Assembly (NCBI GenBank): GCA_964519955.1
Contig: CAZFLM010000021.1
Location: forward strand, 22,137 to 86,136
Length of the DNA: 64,000 nt
Reading direction: 5' to 3'
Origin: CAZFLM01 sp964519955
Lineage (GTDB): Bacteria; Armatimonadota; Chthonomonadetes; Chthonomonadales; CAJBBX01
How positions within the stretch are numbered: the stretch's first letter is position 1; each line of letters begins with the position of its first letter. Positions 42,029 through 50,481 of this stretch are shown here, piece by piece. A model generated the notes under the pieces. That model saw nothing but the letters and a program-made list of their open reading frames with translations, searched no databases and was not told where the DNA came from. The translations under genes and the position numbers were made by a program.

Positions 42029-42622
42029 CTACAGCCTCGCCAGGTCCACTGCCAGCACGTGGTACACGCGATGCTGCGGCGGGTCGCGATCGATCTCGAC
42101 GCGCTCCGACACGACCGTCAGCGGGACGCCGGCCTCCTCGCAGAGCGTGTGGAACGGAGCGAGCCAGCCGCCCAGGGCCCACGCCCGGCCATCGATGGTG
42201 ACTACGCCGTCGCTGGGCTCCGCGGCGGCCTCCGCCACGAACGCGTTCGCCAGCACCGCCGCGTCCAGTCCCCGCGCGGCCGCCTGCCGGATCAGCTCGG
42301 GCAGCGACCGCAGCACGCGCCGCGCGAGGAGGCGGTCGCGTTCCAGCTCGACGTTGCGGCGCTCTTCCTGCTTCGCGGCGGCCTCCGCCGCACGCTGCTG
42401 CTCCTGGGCCAGGCGCTCGGCCCGCTCGCGGAGTCCGGCCAGCTTCTGTGCGCGCAGCTCGCCGACGACGCCCGACGCCGGCTCAGTCGCCTCGGCCTCC
42501 TGAATCGCGTCGAGATCGACGTGCGGCAGCTCCCCGAGTTCGCGGATCGGCGGCTCGGGTGGCGGGGCTTGCTCCGGCGGCTTCGGCGGATCGGTCCGCT
42601 TGCGGCGGAACACGCGGAACAC
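42029..42622 (-). CDS. Cytosolic coiled-coil protein of unknown function
   Basis: Unrecognised protein of 197 residues. It begins VFRVFRRKRTDPPKPP, a basic then proline-rich stretch. A charged helix follows (about 65-120, ELRAQKLAGLRERAERLAQEQQ) that should be a coiled coil. The C-terminal globular part (about 125-197) contains GVVTIDGRAWALGGWLAPFH. GTG at 42622 is preceded by AGGAGG that overlaps the stop of the GH36 gene 12 bases upstream, so it is the third gene of that operon. No signal peptide is present. Longer in-frame sequence upstream is antisense to nothing useful and overlaps GH36, so it is rejected. Confidence 0.6.
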   Translation of the reverse strand: MFRVFRRKRTDPPKPPEQAPPPEPPIRELGELPHVDLDAIQEAEATEPASGVVGELRAQKLAGLRERAERLAQEQQRAAEAAAKQEERRNVELERDRLLARRVLRSLPELIRQAAARGLDAAVLANAFVAEAAAEPSDGVVTIDGRAWALGGWLAPFHTLCEEAGVPLTVVSERVEIDRDPPQHRVYHVLAVDLARL

Positions 42623-42633
42623 GGGCGCGCCTC

Positions 42634-44640
42634 CTACTTCGCTGCGGCCTTGCGGTAGATCACGATGGCGGCGCCGGGCGCCTCGGGCACCTCGACCCGG
42701 AGCGCGGCCAGCTCCTTGCCGGTCATCACCTTCGCGCCGGGCGTGCCCTCGAACTCGACCTCGTAGCGCGCGCTGGGGCGGACGCCGGCGACCGTCAGTA
42801 TGGTGCTGGGGCCGCACTTGGCGCGGCGGTAGACGAACAGGCAGCCCGCGTCGAGGTCCTGGCGGTGGAGCTGGTAGGCGAACCAGTGGTCGGTCTCGAC
42901 GCGGTGGGGGAGCGTGGGATAGAAGTCGCCGAGCGCGTAGGGGCGCAGCTTCTTCTGCAGCGCCACGGTGCGGCGGACGCCCTCCGCGTTCTTGGGATCG
43001 TGTGCGGCCAGGCAGATGATGTTCCCGGTCGTGGCGTTGCTGCGGCACTCGTATGACGGCTCCAGCCCGAAGAGGCCGCTCGCATGCAGCGGCAGCCACC
43101 GGTAGAGGCCTGCGTTCTGCAGTTGGTCGGCTTCCGGGTGCGCGCCCTCGCACTGCAGGTCGCTGTGCCAGAGCGGGAGGCCGCGCGAGAGCATCTCGAT
43201 GTCCAGCCGCCGCCCGCCGCTCGCGCAGATGTCGAGGAGCAGGCCGGGATGCCGCCGCTCCAGCTCATCCCACATCGCGTAGAGCCCCTCGATGTAGCGG
43301 ATCTCCGTCATCCCTTGGCGATCGGGGGCGTCGCAGTGGCGCCAGTGGGCGAGGGGCTGGATGTTGAAGTCCCAGCGCACCCACGCGAGCTGCGCGAGCG
43401 AGACCTGCACGTCGACCTTCTCGGTGATCCACTTCCACGCCTCGGGCAGGTCGAGCCGGTAGAGGCCGCCGTTCGCGCCGCCTTCGACCCACTCCGGGTG
43501 CTCGCGCGCGATCTGCGACCCCTTGGCCACGCGCTCCGGCTCGAACCACAGCAGGTAGCCGAGGCCGGCCGCCCGCGCCGCGTCGCCGACGGGCTTCAGG
43601 CCGCGCGGGTACTTCGTCAGGTCCGGCTCCCACGTGCCGGTGCCGTTCGGGAAGCCGCCCGGGTACCACTGCTGCGGGTCCATGTCGGACCAGAAGATCT
43701 CGACGCCCAGATCGGCCAGCGGCTTCATCACGCGCACGTGCGGGCCCTCGTACGTGCCGTCGGGATCGGTCTCGAACACGGAGCCGCAGATGGGAGTGAA
43801 GACGATCTGCCCGTTGCGGCGCGGGGTGTAGTGGGCGGAGAGCGTCTGGCGCAGCAGTTGGTTGCCGCGCAGGTCTTCGCCGCCTCGCCAGAACGCCAGC
43901 AGCATCCGCGGCGTGCGGATCTCCTCGCCTGGGTGCAGCGTGAGGTGTGTCAGCTCCAGGCCGGCACGCATTCGCACGCCGCCGTCCTCGCGCCGGAAGC
44001 TGGCGGCCCACTGCCCGGTCCAGCCGATGGCCAGCGCGATGCCGCCATCCGGCCCCGCCACGTTGAAGAACGGCATGGGGCCTTCGGAGGACCGCCCGGC
44101 CGCCGGCGCGTAGGTCAGCCCCGGCCCCGGGGCGATGGCGTCGCTGAGGGGGCGGAAGCTGTCGGCCGAGTTGCTGTCGCCGAGCGAGTGGTGCAGCGTG
44201 AAGCCGTCGGCCGCCTTGCTGGGCAGGAGCGTGTCGAGCGCCTGGATGCCCTCGATGATCGGCGTGTCCGCGCTGCCGGTGTTCTTGAAGTGCAGCACCC
44301 ACTCTACCGCCGGCACGTCCGCGAACTCCAGGACGTCGAGCCGCACCTCCAGGCCCGTCGCCGGGTCCGTCCACGTGACCGTGCGTGTGGTGCGGGCTGC
44401 GTCGATTTTTGCTGCCCTTGCGGCGCGCTTCCAGGTCGCGAGCAGCTCGCGGCTGGACTGCCCGCCATAGGTGAACGAGAACGGCACGGCGGCCGCGTCG
44501 CCCAGAATGTGCGTGTTCACCCACTTGTGAGCGTCGGCGCGCTCGGCCTTAGTCGGCGTCGCGCTGGTCGCAGCGGGGCAGGCCGCGGCCAGGAATGCGC
44601 AGGCAAGGAGGCAGGCAGCCAGTTCGGCAGTCAAGGGCAT
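42634..44640 (-). CDS. Exported GH36 family alpha-galactosidase-like enzyme
   Basis: Exported enzyme of 668 residues; signal peptide to about residue 26 with a Cys that might be lipidated. The N-terminal beta-supersandwich covers about 30-270. The barrel shows FWSDMDPQQWYPGGFP (about 303), LLWFEPERVAKGS, the nucleophile region WVRWDFNIQPL (Asp near 423), and ICASGGRRLDIEM followed by LWHSDLQC, whose Asp near 494 is the acid/base candidate. Spacing between the two acids is close to that of known GH36 enzymes. The family hydrolyses alpha-galactosides or alpha-N-acetylgalactosaminides. GGAGAA precedes the ATG. It lies 25 bases after a CBM-like gene. Confidence 0.85.
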   Translation of the reverse strand: MPLTAELAACLLACAFLAAACPAATSATPTKAERADAHKWVNTHILGDAAAVPFSFTYGGQSSRELLATWKRAARAAKIDAARTTRTVTWTDPATGLEVRLDVLEFADVPAVEWVLHFKNTGSADTPIIEGIQALDTLLPSKAADGFTLHHSLGDSNSADSFRPLSDAIAPGPGLTYAPAAGRSSEGPMPFFNVAGPDGGIALAIGWTGQWAASFRREDGGVRMRAGLELTHLTLHPGEEIRTPRMLLAFWRGGEDLRGNQLLRQTLSAHYTPRRNGQIVFTPICGSVFETDPDGTYEGPHVRVMKPLADLGVEIFWSDMDPQQWYPGGFPNGTGTWEPDLTKYPRGLKPVGDAARAAGLGYLLWFEPERVAKGSQIAREHPEWVEGGANGGLYRLDLPEAWKWITEKVDVQVSLAQLAWVRWDFNIQPLAHWRHCDAPDRQGMTEIRYIEGLYAMWDELERRHPGLLLDICASGGRRLDIEMLSRGLPLWHSDLQCEGAHPEADQLQNAGLYRWLPLHASGLFGLEPSYECRSNATTGNIICLAAHDPKNAEGVRRTVALQKKLRPYALGDFYPTLPHRVETDHWFAYQLHRQDLDAGCLFVYRRAKCGPSTILTVAGVRPSARYEVEFEGTPGAKVMTGKELAALRVEVPEAPGAAIVIYRKAAAK

Positions 44641-44665
44641 CGTGGGTTCTCCGGGCGCCGCGGGG

Positions 44666-45787
44666 CTACTTGGCCGCCTGGGCGCGCAGGTCAGTGAGTT
44701 GCAGCACGTTGTCGGTCTCGCTCGATCCGCCCATCGCGCCGGTGATGTCCAGCACGACGAGCTGCGTCACGAGTTCGGGCTTCACCTTCCGGTCCCTTAC
44801 CTTTGAATCGTCACCGGCGTTCAGCTCGGCCAGCTCGATGGTGTGCGTGCTCCAGGCGCCACCCTCGGGGACCGTCACGGTGGTGTTGAACTTGCCGCCG
44901 CCGGCCTCCTCGAGCTGGACGATGAGCGTGGTCGCCTGCGTGGACGATGCCTTGAGGCTCAGCCGGGCCATCCCCTGGAGCTTGCCGCGGGGCATCATCT
45001 TCATCATGGCGACTATCCGCCCGGTCGTCGGCCGATAGATTGCCTGCAATCCGCGCTGATCCGGCGCAGCGCCCTCGAAGCGCGTCAGCGATACGCCGCC
45101 GATACCGACCCACGAGACCTGCGGGCGCGCGAACGTGTCGATGCGCACCTCTCCGTTGGCTGTCGTCATCCCGGGCGGCAGCTTCTCCGCGGTGACCAGG
45201 AAGTCGTCGAGACGAAGGGTGCGCGGGCCGAGCTCGGCGCCGAGCAGCTTCACGATGTCGGGGTTGTCCGCCACTCCGAACATCTGGACCACATCGATGA
45301 GCGCGACGTTGCCGACAAGGTCGAGGTCGAGCTTCCCGTCGGGGTCCTTGGGATCGTTCGGCCCATCGGCGAGCGCGAAGTCGGCGACGGAGAGCGCGAC
45401 TTCCTGCCAGCGGTTCCTGGGGGCGGCGAAGGTGGCCGTGTACCGGCCGCCGTCCTTCTCTTGCAGCAGGAGCGCGAGTGCGGTGGCGCGGTCCGAGTTC
45501 ACCCACAGGCGCAGCGTCTTCCCTTCAAGGGGCAGGCCGTTGGGCGTGTTCAGCGCGAGCAGGCTGCGTACGCCCGGCTTGATGTCGTATTCGAACTTTA
45601 GTGAGCCCTTCCCGTTGAACGAGGTCTGCTGGGTGATCGTGGCGCGCGCGTTGGTGCCCGTGGCCATCCAGCCGCATTCGTCCTCGTCGAAGGAGTGTCG
45701 GAGCAGGGGCGTGGCCCCTTGTCCCGCGGCGCCGCCGGCCGCGAGCGCCAGCGCGGCGCCCAGCAGCCACGCGTTGGTAGTCTTCAT
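44666..45787 (-). CDS. Secreted protein with two carbohydrate-binding-like modules
   Basis: Exported protein of 373 residues, signal peptide ending GGAAGQ. Two jelly-roll modules resembling CBM11-type domains follow. The first (about 28-190) has FDEDECGWMATG, GSLKFEYDIKPG, KTLRLWVNS and VDVVQMFG-like strands. The second (about 205-373) has MARLSLKASSTQATTLIVQLEE and TQLVVLDITGAMGG. No catalytic domain is visible. It precedes the GH36 gene by 25 bases and probably assists glycan capture at the surface. ATG at 45787 follows GGGAGACGGG; upstream in-frame codons are unlikely. Confidence 0.65.
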   Translation of the reverse strand: MKTTNAWLLGAALALAAGGAAGQGATPLLRHSFDEDECGWMATGTNARATITQQTSFNGKGSLKFEYDIKPGVRSLLALNTPNGLPLEGKTLRLWVNSDRATALALLLQEKDGGRYTATFAAPRNRWQEVALSVADFALADGPNDPKDPDGKLDLDLVGNVALIDVVQMFGVADNPDIVKLLGAELGPRTLRLDDFLVTAEKLPPGMTTANGEVRIDTFARPQVSWVGIGGVSLTRFEGAAPDQRGLQAIYRPTTGRIVAMMKMMPRGKLQGMARLSLKASSTQATTLIVQLEEAGGGKFNTTVTVPEGGAWSTHTIELAELNAGDDSKVRDRKVKPELVTQLVVLDITGAMGGSSETDNVLQLTDLRAQAAK

Positions 45788-46009
45788 CGTCCCGTCTCCC
45801 GGGTGAACGCCGCCGCCCAGGCGTGACGCAGCGATGCGGCGCGGTTCACTGCCTCCCAGGTTCCGGCTCGCTCGCGCGATGTCCTGCAGGATGGCCGCAC
45901 GGGTCTCCATGGCGGCGAGCGAGCGGCCCTAACGCGGCAGAGGGAATCCACCGAGCTGTATCGAAGGAAGTGCTAACCAACCGAACGAGCCACGGAACGG
46001 AGAAGCACG

Positions 46010-47233
46010 ATGCGATCTCTGATGGTGTGTTTGGCGGTGCTGGCGGCAGCATTCATCATGCCAAGCCGTCTGTCGGCTCAGGAGCTGAGCCAGGCCGATC
46101 ACGCGGCCCTGAAGAGCTTCGCCGTCGAGGCGATGGCCAACGCCGAAGAAGCCACGAGGAACGGCACCGACCTGCAGAAGGCCCGCTATCTGATGACGAA
46201 GCTCTGCAACCGGCTGGCGATGCATGTTCAGTCGGTCAACTCGACGCGCAGCAGCCGCGTTGGGAGCCTCATCGCGAACTTCGATCGCAGCCGGCTGAGC
46301 TGCAGCCATCTCACGAACATGATGCTGGCCGTCTTCCATGGCGCCGGCATCAAGAGCGAGCGGACGTTCGAGCTGGTGGCCGACAAGAACTCATGGAAGG
46401 CGACCCTCACCGCCGATCCGAACCGCAACCACGCGGTCCCGTGCCTCATCTTCGAAGGGAAGGTCTATACGTTCGACGCCTGGGCCTACGCGGTCGACAA
46501 CACCAGGGTGCCGCTGTCGTTCAGCGGAGGCGGCTACAGCAAGTGGAACGGCATGCCGCTCGACAAGTGGGCGGCGGACATGGCCAAGCGGGACTACGTG
46601 CGGTTCAGTGGCAACGCCCGCGAGGAGTCGTCCGAGGGGGACCGCACCCGCTGGCACAAGACCGCGCAAGAGGCCGCCGCGGAGGCGATGAAGGCTCAGG
46701 AGCCGAAGCACGCCGGGGGGAATCCGGGCGCCGGCAAGGCACGCCCATCGGCGCCTGCCGTGAAGACCGTGGGCACCAGCAGGGGGCAGTGGGCCCTGGT
46801 CACGATCGCGGGGAAGGACGAGAACCAGGCGCCACAGACCTGTACGGCGACCTTCTCCGATACCGGCCTCGAGGCAGACGTGGCGTACGCGGCGAGCAAC
46901 CGCGAGATGCGCAAGTACCACGCTTCGGTCCACTGGAATCCGCCGCCCACGACGCTGACCCCGGGTGAGACCCTCCGCTTCACCGGCACGGCTGCCAACG
47001 GCACGCTGGAGCTGTACGGCAATCAGCCGGTACGCTCGCTGGAGAGCACGTTCGTCGTTCCGGACGGGGCCCCGGGACGGACGATTGACCTGGACTTCGA
47101 CGCCCAGACGAGAGGGTCGGCGACGGGGCTCTGCTGGAACTACCGCGTGTACCGCTACCGGTGGATACCCAAGGGCGAGGGGCTGCCCGATCCCAAGGCG
47201 GCGACGCGCGAGGTGAAGACGCCAGGTAGGTAA
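46010..47233 (+). CDS. Exported papain/transglutaminase-like protein (putative)
   Basis: Exported protein of 407 residues with a signal peptide ending RLSAQE. The N-terminal domain (about 25-215) has a Cys-His-Asp order fitting a papain-like or transglutaminase-like fold: RLSCSHLTNMMLAVFHGAG (Cys near 95), NRNHAVPCLIFEGKVY (His near 144) and TFDAWAYA (Asp near 159). Residues about 235-262 form a charged alanine/proline linker, and the rest is a beta-sandwich (about 265-407). I infer hydrolase or amidase activity from the motif order only. GGAGAAG precedes the ATG. A hairpin lies just after the stop. Confidence 0.55.
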   Translation: MRSLMVCLAVLAAAFIMPSRLSAQELSQADHAALKSFAVEAMANAEEATRNGTDLQKARYLMTKLCNRLAMHVQSVNSTRSSRVGSLIANFDRSRLSCSHLTNMMLAVFHGAGIKSERTFELVADKNSWKATLTADPNRNHAVPCLIFEGKVYTFDAWAYAVDNTRVPLSFSGGGYSKWNGMPLDKWAADMAKRDYVRFSGNAREESSEGDRTRWHKTAQEAAAEAMKAQEPKHAGGNPGAGKARPSAPAVKTVGTSRGQWALVTIAGKDENQAPQTCTATFSDTGLEADVAYAASNREMRKYHASVHWNPPPTTLTPGETLRFTGTAANGTLELYGNQPVRSLESTFVVPDGAPGRTIDLDFDAQTRGSATGLCWNYRVYRYRWIPKGEGLPDPKAATREVKTPGR

Positions 47234-47242
47234 CGCCGGTCC

Positions 47243-47277
47243 GGGATGCGCCAGGCGGGCTCGCACTGGCGCATTCC
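47243..47277 (+). terminator. Candidate terminator hairpin without U-tract
   Basis: A 12-bp stem (47243-47254 with 47266-47277, one G-U pair) and an 11-base loop lie 10 bases after the preceding stop codon. The following sequence is not T-rich, so rho-independent termination is uncertain. Confidence 0.4.
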
Positions 47278-47387
47278 CCTCGGATCCCCTCGCGCATCGT
47301 GCGCCCAGTACATCGACCTCAGCAGGTATTCGCCCCGCCGCGCCGAACCTCATCTCATTACGGATACGCTCTGGCGGGAGGGACGCG

Positions 47388-49106
47388 ATGAGACGTGGCG
47401 TGCGAGGTGGGCTGGTTCTGGCGGTGGCTCTGGCGGTCCTGATGCCCCGGGGTTCGATGGCGCAGGCGACAGGCATGGCTGTGCCGGATGACACGAGGCG
47501 GATCGAGGCGGTGCTGCCCGAGACGGCGCCTGCCAAGCCGCTGAAGCCTCGACGCCTGCTGATCTTCGGCCTGAACGTGATCTACGGCGGGCACGGCTCC
47601 ATCGCCACAGCGAACACGGCACTCACGCTCATGGGCGAGAAGACCGGCGCGTTCCAGGCGGTGCTCAGCAACGACCCGGCCATGTTCTCCGCCGAGAGCC
47701 TCAAGACGTTCGACGCGGTCTTCTTCAACAACACCGTCGGCAACCAGTTCACCGACCCCGTCCTGCGCAAGAACCTGCTGGAGTTCGTGTTGGGCGGCGG
47801 CGGGCTGATGGGGGTGCACGGCACCACGGTGGGATTCACCCGCTGGAACGAGGGCGCCGCCGACGACTGGCCGGAGTTCGGCTGGATGATCGGGGCGCGC
47901 GGGGCGAACCACACGACGCAGGACGAGAAGATCGCGGTCCGCGTCGAGGAGCCCGGCAATCCGATCACGGCCACATTCGGGCAGGGGTTCGAGCACGCAG
48001 ACGAGTACTTCCGCTACGGCGAGCCCTACTCTCGTAACCGGGTGCGCGTGCTGCTGAGCATCGACAACGAGAAGTCGGCCAAGCTGCAGGGCGTCGACAA
48101 GCTGCCCAAGATGCGCGACGACGAGGACTACGCCGTTGCGTGGGTGCGCAGCTACGGGCGCGGGCGCGTGTTCTACTGCTCCCTCGCGCACAACCCCAGC
48201 ACGTTCTGGGACCCCGTGATGCTCCGCTTCTACCTCGCCGCCACGCAGTTCGTCCTGGGCGACCTGCCCGTGCCCACCGTGCCCAGCGCCAAGCTGACCC
48301 CGGCGATACGGGCGCAGGAGAAGCTCGGGTGGCGGCTCGGCGTGGAGGCCTATACGTTCCACAAGTACACGCTGTTCGAGGCCATCGACAAGGCGTCGCA
48401 GCTCGGACTGGCCTATATGGGCGGCCTGAGCTTCCAGAAGGTGAGCGACAAGATCGACAAGTTCCTCGACCCGTCGCTGACCGACGACGAGATCCAGCAG
48501 GTGCGGCAGAAGCTCGACGCCGCCGGCATCCGCATGCTGCTCTACTACTACCAGGACATCCCCGGCGACGAGGCGGGCTGCCGCAAGGTGTTCGACTTCG
48601 GCCGCAAGCTGGGCATCGAGACCTTCATCGCCGAGCCCGCTCCCTCTGCGCTGCCGACCATCGACCGGTTCTGCAACGAGTACGGCATCAAGGTGGCGCT
48701 GCACAACCACGACCAGAAGGCGTCGCCCAACACGTGGTGCCCCGAGGCGCTGCTGAAGACGGTCCAGGGCCGCAGCAAGATGATCGGCGCATGCCCCGAC
48801 CTCGGCTACTGGATTCGTTCCGGCCTCGACCCGGTGGCCGGCGTGCGCAAGCTGAAGGACCGCATCATCACGATGCACCTGCACGACCTGGACGCGCGGA
48901 CCCCCGAGGGGCACGACGTACCGTGGGGTTCCGGGGTAGGGCAGGCGGAGAAGGTGATCCTCGAGCTGCAGCGCATGGGCGTCAAGCCGACGATGTTCGG
49001 CATCGAGCACGCCTACAACTGGACATCCTCCATGCCCGAGGTCGCGCAGACCGTCAAGTTCTTCAACGACCTCAGCCTGAAGCTGGCGGGACGGCAGGCG
49101 AAATGA
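47388..49106 (+). CDS. Exported ThuA-sugar isomerase/epimerase fusion
   Basis: Protein of 572 residues with a signal peptide ending RGSMAQA. A ThuA/class I glutamine-amidotransferase-like domain (about 55-295) has LLIFGLNVIYGGHG, FDAVFFNNTVGNQ, GGGLMGVHGTTVGF and RVFYCSLAHNPSTFWD. An AP-endonuclease-2/xylose-isomerase-type barrel follows (about 318-565): WRLGVEAYTFHKYTLFEAI, GLAYMGGL, KVALHNHDQ, ACPDLGYWIRSG, IITMHLHDLD and GIEHAYNW. These two families often occur as separate genes with Gfo/Idh/MocA enzymes in 3-keto-sugar metabolism. The stop overlaps the oxidoreductase start (ATGA), so the proteins are made together. GGGAGGGA precedes the start. Confidence 0.85.
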   Translation: MRRGVRGGLVLAVALAVLMPRGSMAQATGMAVPDDTRRIEAVLPETAPAKPLKPRRLLIFGLNVIYGGHGSIATANTALTLMGEKTGAFQAVLSNDPAMFSAESLKTFDAVFFNNTVGNQFTDPVLRKNLLEFVLGGGGLMGVHGTTVGFTRWNEGAADDWPEFGWMIGARGANHTTQDEKIAVRVEEPGNPITATFGQGFEHADEYFRYGEPYSRNRVRVLLSIDNEKSAKLQGVDKLPKMRDDEDYAVAWVRSYGRGRVFYCSLAHNPSTFWDPVMLRFYLAATQFVLGDLPVPTVPSAKLTPAIRAQEKLGWRLGVEAYTFHKYTLFEAIDKASQLGLAYMGGLSFQKVSDKIDKFLDPSLTDDEIQQVRQKLDAAGIRMLLYYYQDIPGDEAGCRKVFDFGRKLGIETFIAEPAPSALPTIDRFCNEYGIKVALHNHDQKASPNTWCPEALLKTVQGRSKMIGACPDLGYWIRSGLDPVAGVRKLKDRIITMHLHDLDARTPEGHDVPWGSGVGQAEKVILELQRMGVKPTMFGIEHAYNWTSSMPEVAQTVKFFNDLSLKLAGRQAK

Positions 49107-50470
49107 CACCCACCGAGAAGTCCCTGACGCGCCGGGCGCTGCTTGGCCGGGCTGCGCTCGCCGGATGTGCTGCCGCCGGTCCCCTCATCCTGCCCACGCG
49201 CGCTCGCGGTTTGGCGGCCGCCAACGAGCGGCTGAACGTCGCGGTGATCGGCATCGGCGCGATGGGCTCTGGGCACCTCTCCTACGCCCTTGGCGACCCG
49301 GCGCTGCAGGTGATCGCCGTCTGCGACGTGGACAAGGTGCGGCGCGATGCCGCGCTGCAGCGGGCCGAAGCGCAGTATGCCAACGCGTCGGCCTCCGGCA
49401 CGTTCAAGGGCGTGAAGGCCTACAACGACTACCGCGAGGCGCTGGCGCGGCCCGAGCTGGACGCCGTGCTCATCGCCACGCCCGACCACTGGCACACGCC
49501 CATCTCCATCGACGCGGCGAAGGCGGGCAAGGACGTCTACTGCGAGAAGCCGGTCACGCTCACCATCGCGGAAGGCCGCCGGCTCGTCGACGTGATGCGG
49601 CAGTACGGGCGCGTCTTCCAAACCGGCACGCAGTACCGCTCGATCACGACGGTACGGCGGGCGGTGGAGTTCGTGCGCGCGGGCGGCATCGGCAAGGTGA
49701 AGCATGCGTTCACGCTCTGGTCGCGGGTGGAGGGGGGCTACACGCCGGTGAGCTACCCGCTGCCAGCCGATCCGGTGCCGGATGGGCTGGACTGGGACCT
49801 GTGGGTCGGCCCGGCGCCGTGGCGCCCGTACAACCGGCGGTTCCACAGCAACCCGATCCCCGGCGTCGTGCCATGGGCGTTCTGCGATGACTACGGCGCG
49901 GCGTCGATCACGTGGCACCATTCGCATGCCGCCGATGTGGTGCAGTACGCGCTGGGCGTGGAGCGCACAGGGCCCGTCGAGGTGATTCACCCATCGGCCA
50001 ACCGCTATCCCACGCTCACGTTTCGCTACGCCAACGGCACGCTGCTCCACCTCGTCGATGACTGGGGCCACGTGAAGGTGACCTATAGCGCCGTGCCGGA
50101 GAACGCCCGGTTGGAGGGCAACTTCGGCGGGGTGTTCGTGGGCGAGCGCGGGTGGCTGACCTCGACGTACGGAAGCGGGCGCATCGAGGGGGCGCCGGAG
50201 GCCCTCTTCGAGGAGATGGGCATGCCGCGCCACGAGATGGGCTGGGGCAACAACCACCACGCGAACTGGATCGAGTGCATCCGCTCGCGGGGGCGCACGA
50301 GCACCGACGCCGAACTCGGGCATCGGGCCGCGTCCATCGGGCACCTGGCGCACATCGCGTTCAAGCTCGATCGCAGCCTGAAGTGGGACCCGGTGAAGGA
50401 GGAGTTCATCGGCGACGCCGAGGCGAACAGGCTCCGCTCGCGCGCGCTGCGCGAGCCGTGGCGGGTGTAG
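49103..50470 (+). CDS. Tat-exported Gfo/Idh/MocA family oxidoreductase
   Basis: NAD(P)-dependent oxidoreductase of 455 residues. A twin-arginine signal (LTRRALLGRAALAGCAAAG, Arg10-Arg11) is followed by a Rossmann domain: NVAVIGIGAMGSGHLSYA, VIAVCDVD, VLIATPDHWHTP, and the catalytic Lys in YCEKPVTLT (about 149). The C-terminal alpha/beta domain has WVGPAPWRPYNRRFH and WHHSHAADVVQYALG, typical of the exported planctomycete-style group. Cofactor loading before Tat export is expected. The four-base overlap with the ThuA-isomerase gene indicates translational coupling and a shared sugar substrate. Which sugar is oxidised is unknown. Confidence 0.88.
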   Translation: MTPTEKSLTRRALLGRAALAGCAAAGPLILPTRARGLAAANERLNVAVIGIGAMGSGHLSYALGDPALQVIAVCDVDKVRRDAALQRAEAQYANASASGTFKGVKAYNDYREALARPELDAVLIATPDHWHTPISIDAAKAGKDVYCEKPVTLTIAEGRRLVDVMRQYGRVFQTGTQYRSITTVRRAVEFVRAGGIGKVKHAFTLWSRVEGGYTPVSYPLPADPVPDGLDWDLWVGPAPWRPYNRRFHSNPIPGVVPWAFCDDYGAASITWHHSHAADVVQYALGVERTGPVEVIHPSANRYPTLTFRYANGTLLHLVDDWGHVKVTYSAVPENARLEGNFGGVFVGERGWLTSTYGSGRIEGAPEALFEEMGMPRHEMGWGNNHHANWIECIRSRGRTSTDAELGHRAASIGHLAHIAFKLDRSLKWDPVKEEFIGDAEANRLRSRALREPWRV

Positions 50471-50481
50471 CGAGGAAACCG

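Noticed and set aside
42029..43153. Longer version of the coiled-coil protein extending into GH36
   Set aside because: The upstream part is the shifted frame of GH36; the GTG at 42622 has a good ribosome-binding site.
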